A stretch of DNA of 64,000 nucleotides from Hymenobacter aerilatus (GTDB taxonomy: Bacteria; Bacteroidota; Bacteroidia; Cytophagales; Hymenobacteraceae). This document shows positions 1-7,547 of this stretch, in pieces (the stretch's first letter is position 1; each line of letters opens with the position of its first letter). Under the pieces are notes generated by a model, which saw nothing but the letters and a program-made list of their open reading frames with translations, ran no database searches and was not told where the DNA came from. Made by a program: the position numbers and the translations under genes. The stretch is from contig NZ_CP095053.1 of the NCBI RefSeq assembly GCF_022921095.1, positions 2,336,501 through 2,400,500 on the forward strand, in the 5' to 3' direction.

Positions 1-2
1 AC

Positions 3-1217
3 CCCTTCATGGTTCGGATTACCAAAAATCGAAAGCAGGTTTTCCGGTCTACAGGCTTGAGCCTACACCCAAAGTACTGGAATCCCAAATCAAAAGAGAT
101 ACGTCGGAGCTATCCGGAACCTGACCGGGATAAGCTGATAAAGGCGCTGGAAGCATGGCGCAAGAAGTACGAGGACGCCGCTGACTCCCTAGTGGCCGAA
201 GATGAGCAGCACGACGCGGAAACGGTACTACGCAAGGTAAGCGAAACCCGCAAGGCCACGCGCCGGGTGTTACTGCTGGCTTACGTTGCGGAACTAGTCG
301 AAGCCCAAGAGAAAGCTGGCCAACTGGGCAACGCCCGCGTGTACCGTCAAACGGCTACGGAGTTGCGCCGCTTTATTATTGATGAGTACAAGGTCGATGA
401 TGTGCCTTTCAGCCGGGTAACGGTAGCTTTTTGCAACGAATGGGAGGCCACACTACGCGCTACTAAAGCAGAAGATACAACCCTCTCCCTACGCTTTCGG
501 ACGCTCAGGGCCGTATTAAACAAAGCCATTGCCAACGGCCTGACCAAAGCGGAACACTACCCATTTTCCCGCAACCGGGCCGAACAGCACAAATACAGCG
601 TCAGTAAGTTTGATTTAACTACCCGTAAGCGGGCAATCAGTCGGGCCGAATTGCGGCTACTGGAGGCTCTGCCCACCACCGACAACCGGGCGGGCAAGGC
701 AAAGGATGCCTTTCTATTTAGCTATTACTGCGGCGGCATCAATTTCGTGGACTTGGCCCAGCTACGCTGGCGGGATTTGAGCGGCCCGGCTGACGCGCAA
801 CGGCTCGACTACGTACGGCAAAAGACTGGTGGCAAATTCTCGGTAAAGCTATTGCCCCCGGCCGCTGCTATTATTGCCCAATACCATCCCCTCACCTATA
901 CCGGGCCAGAAAGCTACGTGTTCCCATTCCTCACCATGCAGAAGCACGACACGCCCGAAAAACGCCTAGTGCGATTGCAAAACGTGTTGGGCTGGGTCAA
1001 TAAGAGCCTGAAACTATTAGGGGAACAAGCTGGCATCAGCACCCCGCTTACCACGTATGTGGCTAGGCATTCCTTTGCGCAGACACTCAAACTAGGCGGG
1101 GCGCAAACAGGTATTATCAGCCAGGCAATGGGGCATAAGTCCGAAGCAGTAACGGCTATCTATCTTGACTCCTTCGGCTCCGATCTGGTAGATTCAGCAT
1201 TCGAGCACCTTCTATAG
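3..1217 (+). CDS. Tyrosine recombinase (integrase) of mobile element, 5' end outside window
   Basis: Site-specific recombinase that would integrate and excise the left-hand element. The first visible ATG is at 9, but the frame is open to the window edge and the sequence after it (MVRITKNRKQVFRSTG) is the middle of the usual N-terminal arm-binding domain of Bacteroidota integrases, so the true start lies upstream. Counting from that ATG, a SAM-like core-binding domain lies at about 90-190 and the catalytic domain at about 210-400. R353-H354 (YVARHSFA), H376 (MGHKSE) and nucleophile Y385 (IYLDSF) are visible. The position of catalytic Arg I is Gly (CGGINFVDL, G242), and the His of HxxR is Tyr350. 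IntDOT of CTnDOT is also known to lack Arg I. Followed 9 bases later by an unknown gene. Confidence 0.9.
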   Translation, partial: PFMVRITKNRKQVFRSTGLSLHPKYWNPKSKEIRRSYPEPDRDKLIKALEAWRKKYEDAADSLVAEDEQHDAETVLRKVSETRKATRRVLLLAYVAELVEAQEKAGQLGNARVYRQTATELRRFIIDEYKVDDVPFSRVTVAFCNEWEATLRATKAEDTTLSLRFRTLRAVLNKAIANGLTKAEHYPFSRNRAEQHKYSVSKFDLTTRKRAISRAELRLLEALPTTDNRAGKAKDAFLFSYYCGGINFVDLAQLRWRDLSGPADAQRLDYVRQKTGGKFSVKLLPPAAAIIAQYHPLTYTGPESYVFPFLTMQKHDTPEKRLVRLQNVLGWVNKSLKLLGEQAGISTPLTTYVARHSFAQTLKLGGAQTGIISQAMGHKSEAVTAIYLDSFGSDLVDSAFEHLL

Positions 1218-1226
1218 TTAGCTGCT

Positions 1227-2195
1227 ATGAACTACTATCAGGAACAACAGCAATACATTCAATCTCTTTTCTCCGACACGCATCGGGCAGAGCTTATAAG
1301 CTTATATGGAGAGGAGGATACAAATAGCTATTTAGATAGCTTAAGAAAAGACGAGGCGAAGCAGATAAGACTATTCAGAGAATCGAAGGCCCGCCAATTT
1401 GAGCAGCAAACAATGAAGGACTGCGATGAAACTGACCCTTTTTACTGGAGTCGGGTGGTTCAAAATGCGGCCGGCAGCTTCATACAAGAAAGAGTAGTGC
1501 CGCCGCCATACGGCAGAGCATACCAGTATGTATTCGTAGACACGATTCTGAACGGCTTAGGGGAGAGGATATATCAGTACCTAAATGATACATTTATCGG
1601 TGATGAGTGCGATAGGCAATATGTACAAGAGTTACTTGACATGATGGTTACTACAGGCTTTTTTAATGATGATATTGCTATAAGATTTCATAGTGGCGGT
1701 GATGGAGGTATCGAGCAGTGGGAAGCAGGGCAAGGTGAAAGGATTGTCAATATCAAAGTAGATGACAAACCATTACCTAGGTTATTCCTTGGCAGAGCTA
1801 GAAATATAGTCCGCGCTGACATTGTGCGCCGCTGGATATCTGATAAAGAGAAATCAGCACCTCAACGAGTTAGCCATAGGGCTAAAGCGCCTCTTACTCA
1901 CAAGAGAGTGGCCTTGCTTGTGTTTCTATTGGGGAAATCTATTAGCAAGAATAATGCAGCGGCAGTTGCTAACGAATATGGATTAAACCCTGCCCCCGGC
2001 ACTCCAGGAAAGCTCTATGATTATTGGGAAAAGTGGTGCACTAATGATAAGCTGAAGGCTGTGCACAGCAGCAGAGTGGCAAAAGCACTGATAAGAGACA
2101 TTGAGGCAATAATACCAAATCTAATTGCTGAGCAACAGCAAGTTGAGGCACAGGAGCTAATGCTATATATCCAAGATAACCAGTCATCAAATTAG
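1227..2195 (+). CDS. Hypothetical protein of the mobile element
   Basis: Not recognised. It encodes 322 residues, acidic and Gln-rich, with no signal peptide or membrane segment. The C-terminal third (from about 225) begins with a basic stretch (HRAKAPLTHKRVALLVFLLG) followed by KNNAAAVANEYGLNP and LYDYWEKW. This resembles a short helical segment that I have seen in other hypothetical proteins from Bacteroidota mobile elements, but I cannot name a family. The gene is noticeably more AT-rich than the integrase and the host backbone, and starts 9 bases after the integrase stop, so it is probably co-transcribed with it. A function in integration or replication is only guesswork from position. 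Confidence 0.75.
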   Translation: MNYYQEQQQYIQSLFSDTHRAELISLYGEEDTNSYLDSLRKDEAKQIRLFRESKARQFEQQTMKDCDETDPFYWSRVVQNAAGSFIQERVVPPPYGRAYQYVFVDTILNGLGERIYQYLNDTFIGDECDRQYVQELLDMMVTTGFFNDDIAIRFHSGGDGGIEQWEAGQGERIVNIKVDDKPLPRLFLGRARNIVRADIVRRWISDKEKSAPQRVSHRAKAPLTHKRVALLVFLLGKSISKNNAAAVANEYGLNPAPGTPGKLYDYWEKWCTNDKLKAVHSSRVAKALIRDIEAIIPNLIAEQQQVEAQELMLYIQDNQSSN

Positions 2196-2296
2196 AAAAC
2201 TAGTTTAAACCAGTTACGCCAATTAGCATCGGCAAACTTTGATCTATCGCCAGTGAATAGCAGGTAACGAAGCCTGCTATAAAGTAGCGCTAGGTA

Positions 2297-2575
2297 ATGA
2301 ATAACCCATTTGCGACCCTAGAAGAGTGGCTTCGCCGTATCGAAGCGAACCAAAACGAGTTGCTCCAACGGCTGAATGCTCCCCAACCCAACCTGCCCGA
2401 AGTTGGTGGGATTGAACTGGCCTGTGAGGTGCTACGACTAAGCAAGCCACGTATATACGCTCTTGTTTCAGAGCGAAGCATTCCGCACATGAAGCGAGGT
2501 AACCGCTTGACGTTCAGTCGTAGCGAATTATTGAATTGGGTCAAGGCAGGCAGTCGGCAAGTATCTGCGCAATGA
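2297..2575 (+). CDS. Excisionase-family helix-turn-helix protein
   Basis: A 92-residue DNA-binding protein. An N-terminal helix (LEEWLRRIEANQNELLQRL) is followed from about 35 by a MerR/excisionase-type winged helix: IELACEVLRLSKPRIYALVS is the HTH, then the wing IPHMKRGNRLTFSRSELLNW. Proteins of this kind serve as recombination directionality factors or as activators in Bacteroidota conjugative and mobilizable elements. Its stop overlaps the start of the ATPase gene (ATGA), the classic excisionase-RepA arrangement of such elements. A distantly similar protein is encoded at 7548-7850. The start ATG at 2297 is preceded by about 100 non-coding bases that probably hold the promoter. Confidence 0.85.
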   Translation: MNNPFATLEEWLRRIEANQNELLQRLNAPQPNLPEVGGIELACEVLRLSKPRIYALVSERSIPHMKRGNRLTFSRSELLNWVKAGSRQVSAQ

Positions 2576-3813
2576 GTAATAAGCGCAAGTCTGCAACTAC
2601 TCCTGAGTTGCTCCACACTATTGGGCAGGCAGTGCAACATGAGCAGGAAATGGAAACTCATGTGCATAGGGAAAGTGCCCCCAAACGCGAAAAACAACGG
2701 CCGCCGCACTCTCATTTAGCCACCATCTTGGCCGGAGAGAAACGAATAGGCGAGTTAGCAAAGCAGCCCATTATAGGCGTGCTGCCATTCATTCGCCAGT
2801 ACGAGGAGCCTATCTTCTTTTCTCGCTCTATTAACCTGCTACAAGGGCAAACCGGAGCGCACAAGAGCAGGGTAGGCGAACTGATAAGCGCCGTTGTCAT
2901 TGCCCAGGATGCCCCCATTTGCGACAATCTTGGCTTTGTTCGCTCGCGCGAGTTGCCGCAAGAGTACACCCTAGTGTATGTGGATACGGAGCGAAACCTA
3001 GCCAGCGAGTCTCCCGCAGCCGTGCAACGCATCAAGGAGTGGGCGGGCTATAACAGAGTAGATACGGTGCCGCACTTTCGCTTTATCTCGCTGCAAGGTA
3101 TAGCCAGGGCAGAGCGGTTTGACGCGCTAACCGAGTTTCTAGAATATGCCCGAGGCACCATTCAGACGCATATTGTAGTGGTCATCGATGTGCTTTCTGA
3201 TTGCGTCAACGACTTCAACGACCCGAAGGATAGCCTGTTGCTCTCTGACTTGCTCAATCAGGCGATCAATACGTTTGACGTGACGTTTATCGGCATCATC
3301 CACGAAAACCCAGGCACCACCAAAGCACGGGGGCACTTAGGCACAGAGATTAGCAACAAGTCTAGTACCGTTGTACAGGTCGGCTATATCAAGCAGGCAA
3401 GCGGCGAAGCTACTGAGGTAATAGAATTGCGCTACATCAAACGCCGACATGGCAAACGCAATCTAGTAACCCATGCCCGATTTGACGAGGCTACAAAGCA
3501 ATTGGTGAAGGCTACGCCACAGGCAGTAAAAGAGGCGCGGAGCCAACGTCAACGGGTTGCTACGCAGGATATGATACAGCCCGCACTCCTAAAGGCTCTT
3601 GCCAATGGTCCATTGGAACAGGGCAAGCTCGTAGCCCAGCTATGTGATGAGCTGAAAGCTAGCGGTCGTACAATGCGAGAGCGTTTAAAGGAGCTAGATG
3701 GTTCTACTCTCTCAAATGAAGGCGGGCAATCAATCCGTCTACGAAGCACGAAGGATGGCCGGTCAACAAGGTACCAGCTTACGTCGGCTCCAAATACCAC
3801 TACTCCGGAATAG
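2572..3813 (+). CDS. RepA-like AAA ATPase (replicative helicase type)
   Basis: A 413-residue P-loop ATPase of the RepA/AAA_25 group, which drives DNA unwinding in plasmid or element replication. The Walker A variant GQTGAHKS lies near residue 95 and the Walker B stretch HIVVVIDVLSD near 200. A helicase-like motif HENPGTTKARG with GHLGTEISNKSSTVV follows near 245-265, and a winged-helix-like tail (ALANGPLEQGKLVAQL) near 345-400. I chose ATG 2572, which overlaps the HTH gene by four bases; an in-frame TTG at 2536 is less likely. The stop codon TAG at 3811-3813 is itself part of the first TAGTGGCA repeat of the downstream cluster. No primase or relaxase gene lies beside it. Confidence 0.85.
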   Translation: MSNKRKSATTPELLHTIGQAVQHEQEMETHVHRESAPKREKQRPPHSHLATILAGEKRIGELAKQPIIGVLPFIRQYEEPIFFSRSINLLQGQTGAHKSRVGELISAVVIAQDAPICDNLGFVRSRELPQEYTLVYVDTERNLASESPAAVQRIKEWAGYNRVDTVPHFRFISLQGIARAERFDALTEFLEYARGTIQTHIVVVIDVLSDCVNDFNDPKDSLLLSDLLNQAINTFDVTFIGIIHENPGTTKARGHLGTEISNKSSTVVQVGYIKQASGEATEVIELRYIKRRHGKRNLVTHARFDEATKQLVKATPQAVKEARSQRQRVATQDMIQPALLKALANGPLEQGKLVAQLCDELKASGRTMRERLKELDGSTLSNEGGQSIRLRSTKDGRSTRYQLTSAPNTTTPE

Positions 3814-3927
3814 TGGCATAGTGGCAACTCCTTATAGGGGCTTTGCCAGTTGCCACAATCAACACACAGCCGGATAAATAGTGGCAACTGGTAAATAGAG
3901 TATATGCTTTTGCCACTATGCCACTAT
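3810..3927 (+). repeat. TAGTGGCA iteron-like cluster inside an 18-bp perfect inverted repeat
   Basis: ATAGTGGCATAGTGGCAA at 3810-3827 is exactly inverted at 3910-3927. The unit TAGTGGCA occurs at 3811, 3819 and 3879 in direct orientation, and as TGCCACTA at 3911 and 3919. An inverted partial copy TTGCCAC is at 3850-3856, and CCAGTTGCCAC (3846-3856) pairs with GTGGCAACTGG (3881-3891). The cluster begins in the stop codon of the RepA-like ATPase gene. Iterons beside a rep gene usually mark an origin or the binding sites of a replication or excision protein. Which protein binds here is inference. Confidence 0.8.
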
Positions 3928-4232
3928 CGTACAAGCCCCTAACGGTGCGGCAGTCAGCAATCCTTGACGCTAGGCGCTGTGCCTTGTCGAATGCTCCCTT
4001 CGGTCCGCTTCGACCCCCTCTAAAAACTTGTCTTAATTGCTGGAAGAACGGTTTTTATCATATCGTAAACCGCAGCGGAGCGGAGGTTTATGATGCCCAG
4101 CGGCGAGCGTCGCTTCGTGCTGATGTTGTTTAGTCCGCACCAGTAGCACCCCGGCTACACACCACCCCAACCCCTGTATTTACTCACCCCCGTAGGCGCC
4201 CAAACAGGGCACCCCGGCCAAACCATGCCCTT
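3928..4232. other. Non-coding stretch with overlapping small hairpins
   Basis: No convincing gene. At 4050-4094 three segments can pair alternatively: CGGTTT with AAACCG on the left, or TAAACC with GGTTTA on the right, so two hairpins exclude each other. Beyond that the stretch is C-rich and featureless up to the HNH gene. It may belong to the origin region with the repeat cluster just upstream. Confidence 0.4.
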
Positions 4233-4868
4233 ATGTATGTACTTCCCAATGTCCCCACCATCAAATACAACGGTTGCACCTACTACCAAATTCAAGAGGC
4301 TCACGACTACTATGTAAGTACGTGCGGCTTTGTCTACTCAACACTTGCGGGCCGTCTCCTCAGTGGGGGCACGCACGGAGGTTATCGACAAGTATGGCTG
4401 AAGCTGAATAATGGGACTGAAGCATGGCGAGACGTTCACCGACTCGTAGCAGAGCGCTTCTTGCCCAACCCCGACAATAAGCCGTGGATAAATCATATAT
4501 CCGGAAAAAAGGACCAGAACGAGGTCGGCAATCTTGAGTGGTGCACTCCGAGCGAGAACACCCGGCACGCCTACGCTACGGGACTACTGAAAGCCAGACA
4601 CGGCGCCGAACACCACAACTACGGCAAACAATACAGCGAAGAAACCAGGTCTAAAATGGCTGAGGCAAAGCTAGGTGAGGCGCACCCTAAGTTTAAGGGC
4701 TGGTACATCACCCCGGCCGGCCGCTATCCTTCGGCCCGAGCCGGCGCCGAGGCCAACGGTACCTACCCCAAGCAGGTGGATAGATGGTGCAAGGGCGGCA
4801 AGATGAAAGCTCGGGGATGGGATTTTGAGCCGGCCCAACAGGCACCCGCAATGGCCCAGGCGGCCTAG
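4233..4868 (+). CDS. HNH homing endonuclease with NUMOD3-type DNA-binding motif
   Basis: A 211-residue HNH-family endonuclease, typical of free-standing homing endonucleases in phages and mobile elements that cut an allele lacking them. After an N-terminal NUMOD4-like part (ISTCGFVYSTLAGR-type strand; here YYVSTCGFVYSTL), the HNH core is visible: VHRLVAERFLPNP, then WINHISGKKDQNEVGNLEW and CTPSENTRHAY at about 70-115. A NUMOD3-like repeat follows (HHNYGKQYSEETRSKMAEAK, about 127-146), then a C-terminal segment rich in Ala and Gly. There is no sign that it interrupts another gene. ATG 4233 is the first start in frame. Confidence 0.88.
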   Translation: MYVLPNVPTIKYNGCTYYQIQEAHDYYVSTCGFVYSTLAGRLLSGGTHGGYRQVWLKLNNGTEAWRDVHRLVAERFLPNPDNKPWINHISGKKDQNEVGNLEWCTPSENTRHAYATGLLKARHGAEHHNYGKQYSEETRSKMAEAKLGEAHPKFKGWYITPAGRYPSARAGAEANGTYPKQVDRWCKGGKMKARGWDFEPAQQAPAMAQAA

Positions 4869-4876
4869 TCTTTCTC

Positions 4877-5098
4877 ATGGACACGCCTGTTTTGCTGCCC
4901 TGCCCGTGGTGTGGCGCCCCGGCTGCCGTCGAGGTGTGCTGCCCACCGTCACCTTACGAGGCGGCACCTACTGAATACTTTATCAGCTGCTCCCACGAGG
5001 GCGCGGGGTGCCCGGCAAACTTGGTATTTGTTGGCCCCTGTACCACGCTAATAAAGGCTGCTAGGCGGTGGAACACCCGCGCGACGCCGAGTCAGTAG
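4877..5098 (+). CDS. Lar-like restriction-alleviation zinc protein
   Basis: A 73-residue protein with the layout of the Lar restriction-alleviation family: LLPCPWCGAPAAVEV at the start, a second cysteine cluster (ISCSHEGAGCPANL), and a closing AARRWNTRA where the family has A..WN.R. Phage and Rac-prophage Lar proteins reduce host type I restriction. Whether this one does so is inference, since many small zinc-ribbon proteins of phages share the motif. It follows the HNH gene by 8 bases and is probably co-transcribed. Confidence 0.7.
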   Translation: MDTPVLLPCPWCGAPAAVEVCCPPSPYEAAPTEYFISCSHEGAGCPANLVFVGPCTTLIKAARRWNTRATPSQ

Positions 5099-5217
5099 CG
5101 GTAATTTTCAGAAGCGAGTGAGCTGCACACAGCCAATAGGCAATTCAGCCCCTTTCACCCCCTCCACCACCGCCGATAAGGTAGGCGGTGCCCTACCTCA
5201 AGCCGTATAAATTCCCC

Positions 5218-5586
5218 ATGTCCAACGTGTTCAAAATCAACACAGAAGAATGGATTGTGCGGGCGCTAGTTAGTGAGCCAGTGCGCAAAAGCACAGCCGC
5301 GAAGCACGGTCTACGCCCTAGCCATTTACAGGCCCTGATGGCTCTCTATTCACTGACTCAGCGCGAAATGATAGCCGTTACCCCCGGCGAATTGTACGCC
5401 AGCACCCCGACTAGCCCAACGCTGCTACGCTCCTACGTTTGGGTGTTGGTGCTGAAGGGATTCGTGCAACGGAGCCGAGATGCCAGGGGCCGCGCGCGGC
5501 TTAGCCTAACGGTAGCGGGTAAGCTATTAATGACTGAGCACGCTCGTAAATTGAAACGGGCGGCCGAGCGCTACCTAGCAGCATAG
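5218..5586 (+). CDS. Small winged-helix (MarR-like) protein
   Basis: 122 residues from ATG 5218; the frame also allows GTG 5188, but MSNVFKINTEEWIVRAL is a better beginning. The middle looks like a winged-helix fold: LQALMALYSLTQREMIAVTPGELY, then SPTLLRSYVWVLVLKGFVQRS as recognition helix, and ARGRARLSLTVAGKLLM as wing and last helix. MarR-type proteins repress nearby genes, but the target is unknown. The C-terminal helix is strongly basic. No partner gene is adjacent. Confidence 0.6.
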   Translation: MSNVFKINTEEWIVRALVSEPVRKSTAAKHGLRPSHLQALMALYSLTQREMIAVTPGELYASTPTSPTLLRSYVWVLVLKGFVQRSRDARGRARLSLTVAGKLLMTEHARKLKRAAERYLAA

Positions 5587-5604
5587 TAGCTCGTAGCGAG
5601 TAAG

Positions 5605-5934
5605 CTACCGCTTTGGACCCTTAACAAAAATAAGCGTACTCACGCCGCTTCTGTCCTGTCCAGGAATCATGCCTTGCATAGAGTAACCTTCCTGATAAAG
5701 TTTAGCAATCACTTTTTGATAATGCACGGCAGCAGCCGATATCCGATCATCGCCAGCCCCGCCTTGAAATTCAGTTTCCTCCGGCTCTTTGCTACCTCGA
5801 GCTATTGACAGGAAGACACTCCCTTGACGCTCTTCTACTCTAACAATAATAACCTGAGGCGCCACTGCCTGCGCCAATACCGGCGAGCTACCCAGCACCA
5901 GCAGGCAGCCCACCATAAAGAATAGCTTTTTCAT
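5605..5934 (-). CDS. Small exported hypothetical protein
   Basis: Not recognised. From ATG 5934 the product has 109 residues with a clear signal peptide (MKKLFFMVGCLLVLGSSPVL followed by AQA). The mature part is about 87 residues without cysteines, with VIIVRVEERQGSVFLSIARG and a helix VHYQKVIAKLYQEGYSM. An in-frame earlier start at 5952 would put five residues in front of the signal peptide and is less likely. It is convergent with the winged-helix gene and stands alone. It probably acts in the periplasm or outside the cell. Confidence 0.65.
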   Translation of the reverse strand: MKKLFFMVGCLLVLGSSPVLAQAVAPQVIIVRVEERQGSVFLSIARGSKEPEETEFQGGAGDDRISAAAVHYQKVIAKLYQEGYSMQGMIPGQDRSGVSTLIFVKGPKR

Positions 5935-6163
5935 AGCGGCCAAGGTACGCACAGGCGTTAGCGCTACCTAGCACAGTGGCAAGTAATGAGCGAGGTATAC
6001 GCAGAGGCTTAGCCTACACTTTAGGGCCTACCCTCTACTCATCCAAAACCGAATCCCAGAACCGGGTACCCTCGATAAGACGCCCCACCGGCCTAGCCGA
6101 CTTGCTATCCCACACCACCGAGCCCCCAGGTACAGGCAGAAGCAAAATCTGAAAGCGGCCTAG

Positions 6164-6526
6164 TTACTTGCCGGCCTGTGTCTGCTGGAATCGAGATAAG
6201 AGGTCATCATAATCTAGCTGGAGCTGTTGGCGACGTGCTGTCTCTGCTTCTAATAGCGCCCAGCATTGCGTCTCCTTAGCTGCTTCAGTATCCCGTAGCA
6301 TCGGCCCTTGCCCAGCTACCAGCCAATTCAAATTCAACTCAGGGCACGCCGTTACGAGCTTCTCCAGCATATCGGCTGAGGGCTTGCTAGTCCGTTCGCT
6401 ACTGCCCACGAGGTAGCCCACCGCCGAGGCGCTTACCCCTAACTTCTTGCTGAGTGCAAACTTGCTTTGGCCTGTCTTTTCCAGAAAGGCCGCTAGACGG
6501 GTGTTAATCGTGTCCTCTTCTTTCAC
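6164..6526 (-). CDS. Phage-type XRE repressor
   Basis: A 120-residue helix-turn-helix protein of the CI/XRE type, starting with GTG at 6526. The HTH is at about 19-40 (SKFALSKKLGVSASAVGYLV), followed by PSADMLEKLVTACPELNLNW and the diagnostic phrase LNWLVAGQGPML seen in many Bacteroidota phage and element repressors. The tail is a likely coiled coil (LLEAETARRQQLQLDYDDLL). It is transcribed away from the gene at 6650, and the 123-base divergent region contains a long palindrome, so it probably keeps the rightward genes and itself off. Confidence 0.88.
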   Translation of the reverse strand: MKEEDTINTRLAAFLEKTGQSKFALSKKLGVSASAVGYLVGSSERTSKPSADMLEKLVTACPELNLNWLVAGQGPMLRDTEAAKETQCWALLEAETARRQQLQLDYDDLLSRFQQTQAGK

Positions 6527-6549
6527 AACTGAGAAATAAAGTGTGCCGT

Positions 6550-6620
6550 ATGTTTGGAATTAATTGCACAACTGTTAATATTTACCACAGTTGTGCAACA
6601 AACATAGCGGTTTACCTTTA
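6550..6620. promoter_or_regulatory. Repressor operator palindrome with rightward promoter
   Basis: TTGCACAACTGT at 6564-6575 is exactly inverted at 6587-6598, and an outer pair ATGTTTG (6550-6556) / CAAACAT (6599-6605) extends the symmetry. A lone half-site CACAACTG lies at 6524-6531 over the repressor start codon. A rightward promoter fits the right arm: TTG 6591-6593, 19 bases, then TACCTTTA 6613-6620. A bound repressor would cover the -33 box. The site is seen directly; the regulation is inferred. Confidence 0.75.
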
Positions 6621-6649
6621 TTCTACCACCAGCCCTACCCCTGCTTACT

Positions 6650-7150
6650 ATGGATTACCTACCCTTGCCCACGACGGGCACCGATGACTATATATGCGAG
6701 TTGTACCCGCCCCTGTCGCCTACCCTGTGTCGGGAGCTACGGTTACTACTGACGCCCGAAGAGACGCTGGCCGGCTGCCAGGTGTACGAAGTGGAGGAGC
6801 CCACCCTAGGCCCCACGCTGCCCCGTGGTAGCTACGCCGTTGTGCAGCCACTGCCCCCGAGCCAATGGCCTACCGTTCAACCGGGCGAACACTGCTTTCT
6901 GACGCTCGAATACCTAGCCGACGCACCGACCGCAGACTTCCTAGCTAATTTCATGTCGAATGAGTTTGTGCGCGTTGTTGCCAACCAGTTGCGCACGGCG
7001 GGCACACTGGCGGCCATCATCTCCAAAGACAACCCGCCATATCCCACGGTCTTAACCTTCGAAACAGAGGAACGCGCCGGGCCGGACGCGTCGAATTACT
7101 TGCGCGGCATAGGCCGGGTGCTACGTGTCATCTTATTGCCTACTGTGTAA
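6650..7150 (+). CDS. LexA/S24-like protein without visible catalytic serine
   Basis: A 166-residue protein that reads like the C-terminal half of LexA/CI-type repressors: PTLPRGSYAVVQPL where the family has its catalytic-serine loop, then a G-x-H/C strand (PGEHCFLTLE), EFVRVVANQL, and ISKDNPPYPT matching the family's S-D-N-P. The usual DSM(x)P with nucleophile Ser is absent: the sequence before PTLPRG is EEPTLG. It lacks a DNA-binding domain. It lies directly across the operator from the XRE repressor, so the two could be halves of a split repressor or a repressor and anti-repressor. The S24 relation is by motif reading only. Confidence 0.45.
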   Translation: MDYLPLPTTGTDDYICELYPPLSPTLCRELRLLLTPEETLAGCQVYEVEEPTLGPTLPRGSYAVVQPLPPSQWPTVQPGEHCFLTLEYLADAPTADFLANFMSNEFVRVVANQLRTAGTLAAIISKDNPPYPTVLTFETEERAGPDASNYLRGIGRVLRVILLPTV

Positions 7151-7401
7151 TGGGCGCCCGTATTCTGGCCCAGTTCGCCACCGAGGCGCGGGCCGTGGCC
7201 GACCGCTACGCATTGGCCCACATCGCCACCGACTACAACCCGCGCCGCACGGAAGGCCCATACGTGTGCCTATACCGTTGGCCCTTCGAGGAGGAATATT
7301 CTACTGCTTTCCCTGCCTATACGCCCGAAGATGCCGTGGCGAACTTGGAAGAGGCCCTATGGCAAGCCTACCACTCCAATCAGGTTATCTCCCGGCACTG
7401 A
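7150..7401 (+). CDS. Hypothetical small protein
   Basis: Not recognised. 83 residues, soluble, no cysteine-rich motif. Its ATG overlaps the stop of the S24-like gene (TAATG), implying translational coupling. A terminator hairpin follows 30 bases after the stop, so these two genes form one short unit under the 6613 promoter. Confidence 0.6.
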   Translation: MGARILAQFATEARAVADRYALAHIATDYNPRRTEGPYVCLYRWPFEEEYSTAFPAYTPEDAVANLEEALWQAYHSNQVISRH

Positions 7402-7430
7402 AACCCTACACCCTGTTGACTACCTGAAAG

Positions 7431-7457
7431 GCCCGTGCTTCTAGTGCGGGCTTTTCT
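7431..7457 (+). terminator. Intrinsic terminator
   Basis: GCCCGTGC at 7431-7438 pairs with GTGCGGGC at 7444-7451 (two wobble pairs), a five-base loop, then TTTTCT. It closes the two-gene unit 6650-7401. Confidence 0.7.
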
Positions 7458-7547
7458 ACTGAAAATAATTTAGTAGAGTATTAATATACAGATATTTAGC
7501 TAAACAAAATACTTTTATGATGCTGGGGTGTCTACTAGGTTTGCGGC

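Noticed and set aside
3918..4133. 71-codon open frame after the repeat cluster
   Set aside because: It begins inside the inverted repeat, has no recognisable product and lies in a hairpin-rich stretch that is better explained as non-coding.
7125..7427. 100-codon frame overlapping 7150-7401
   Set aside because: It is the other frame of the same DNA, rich in Arg and Pro, and lacks the coupled TAATG start.
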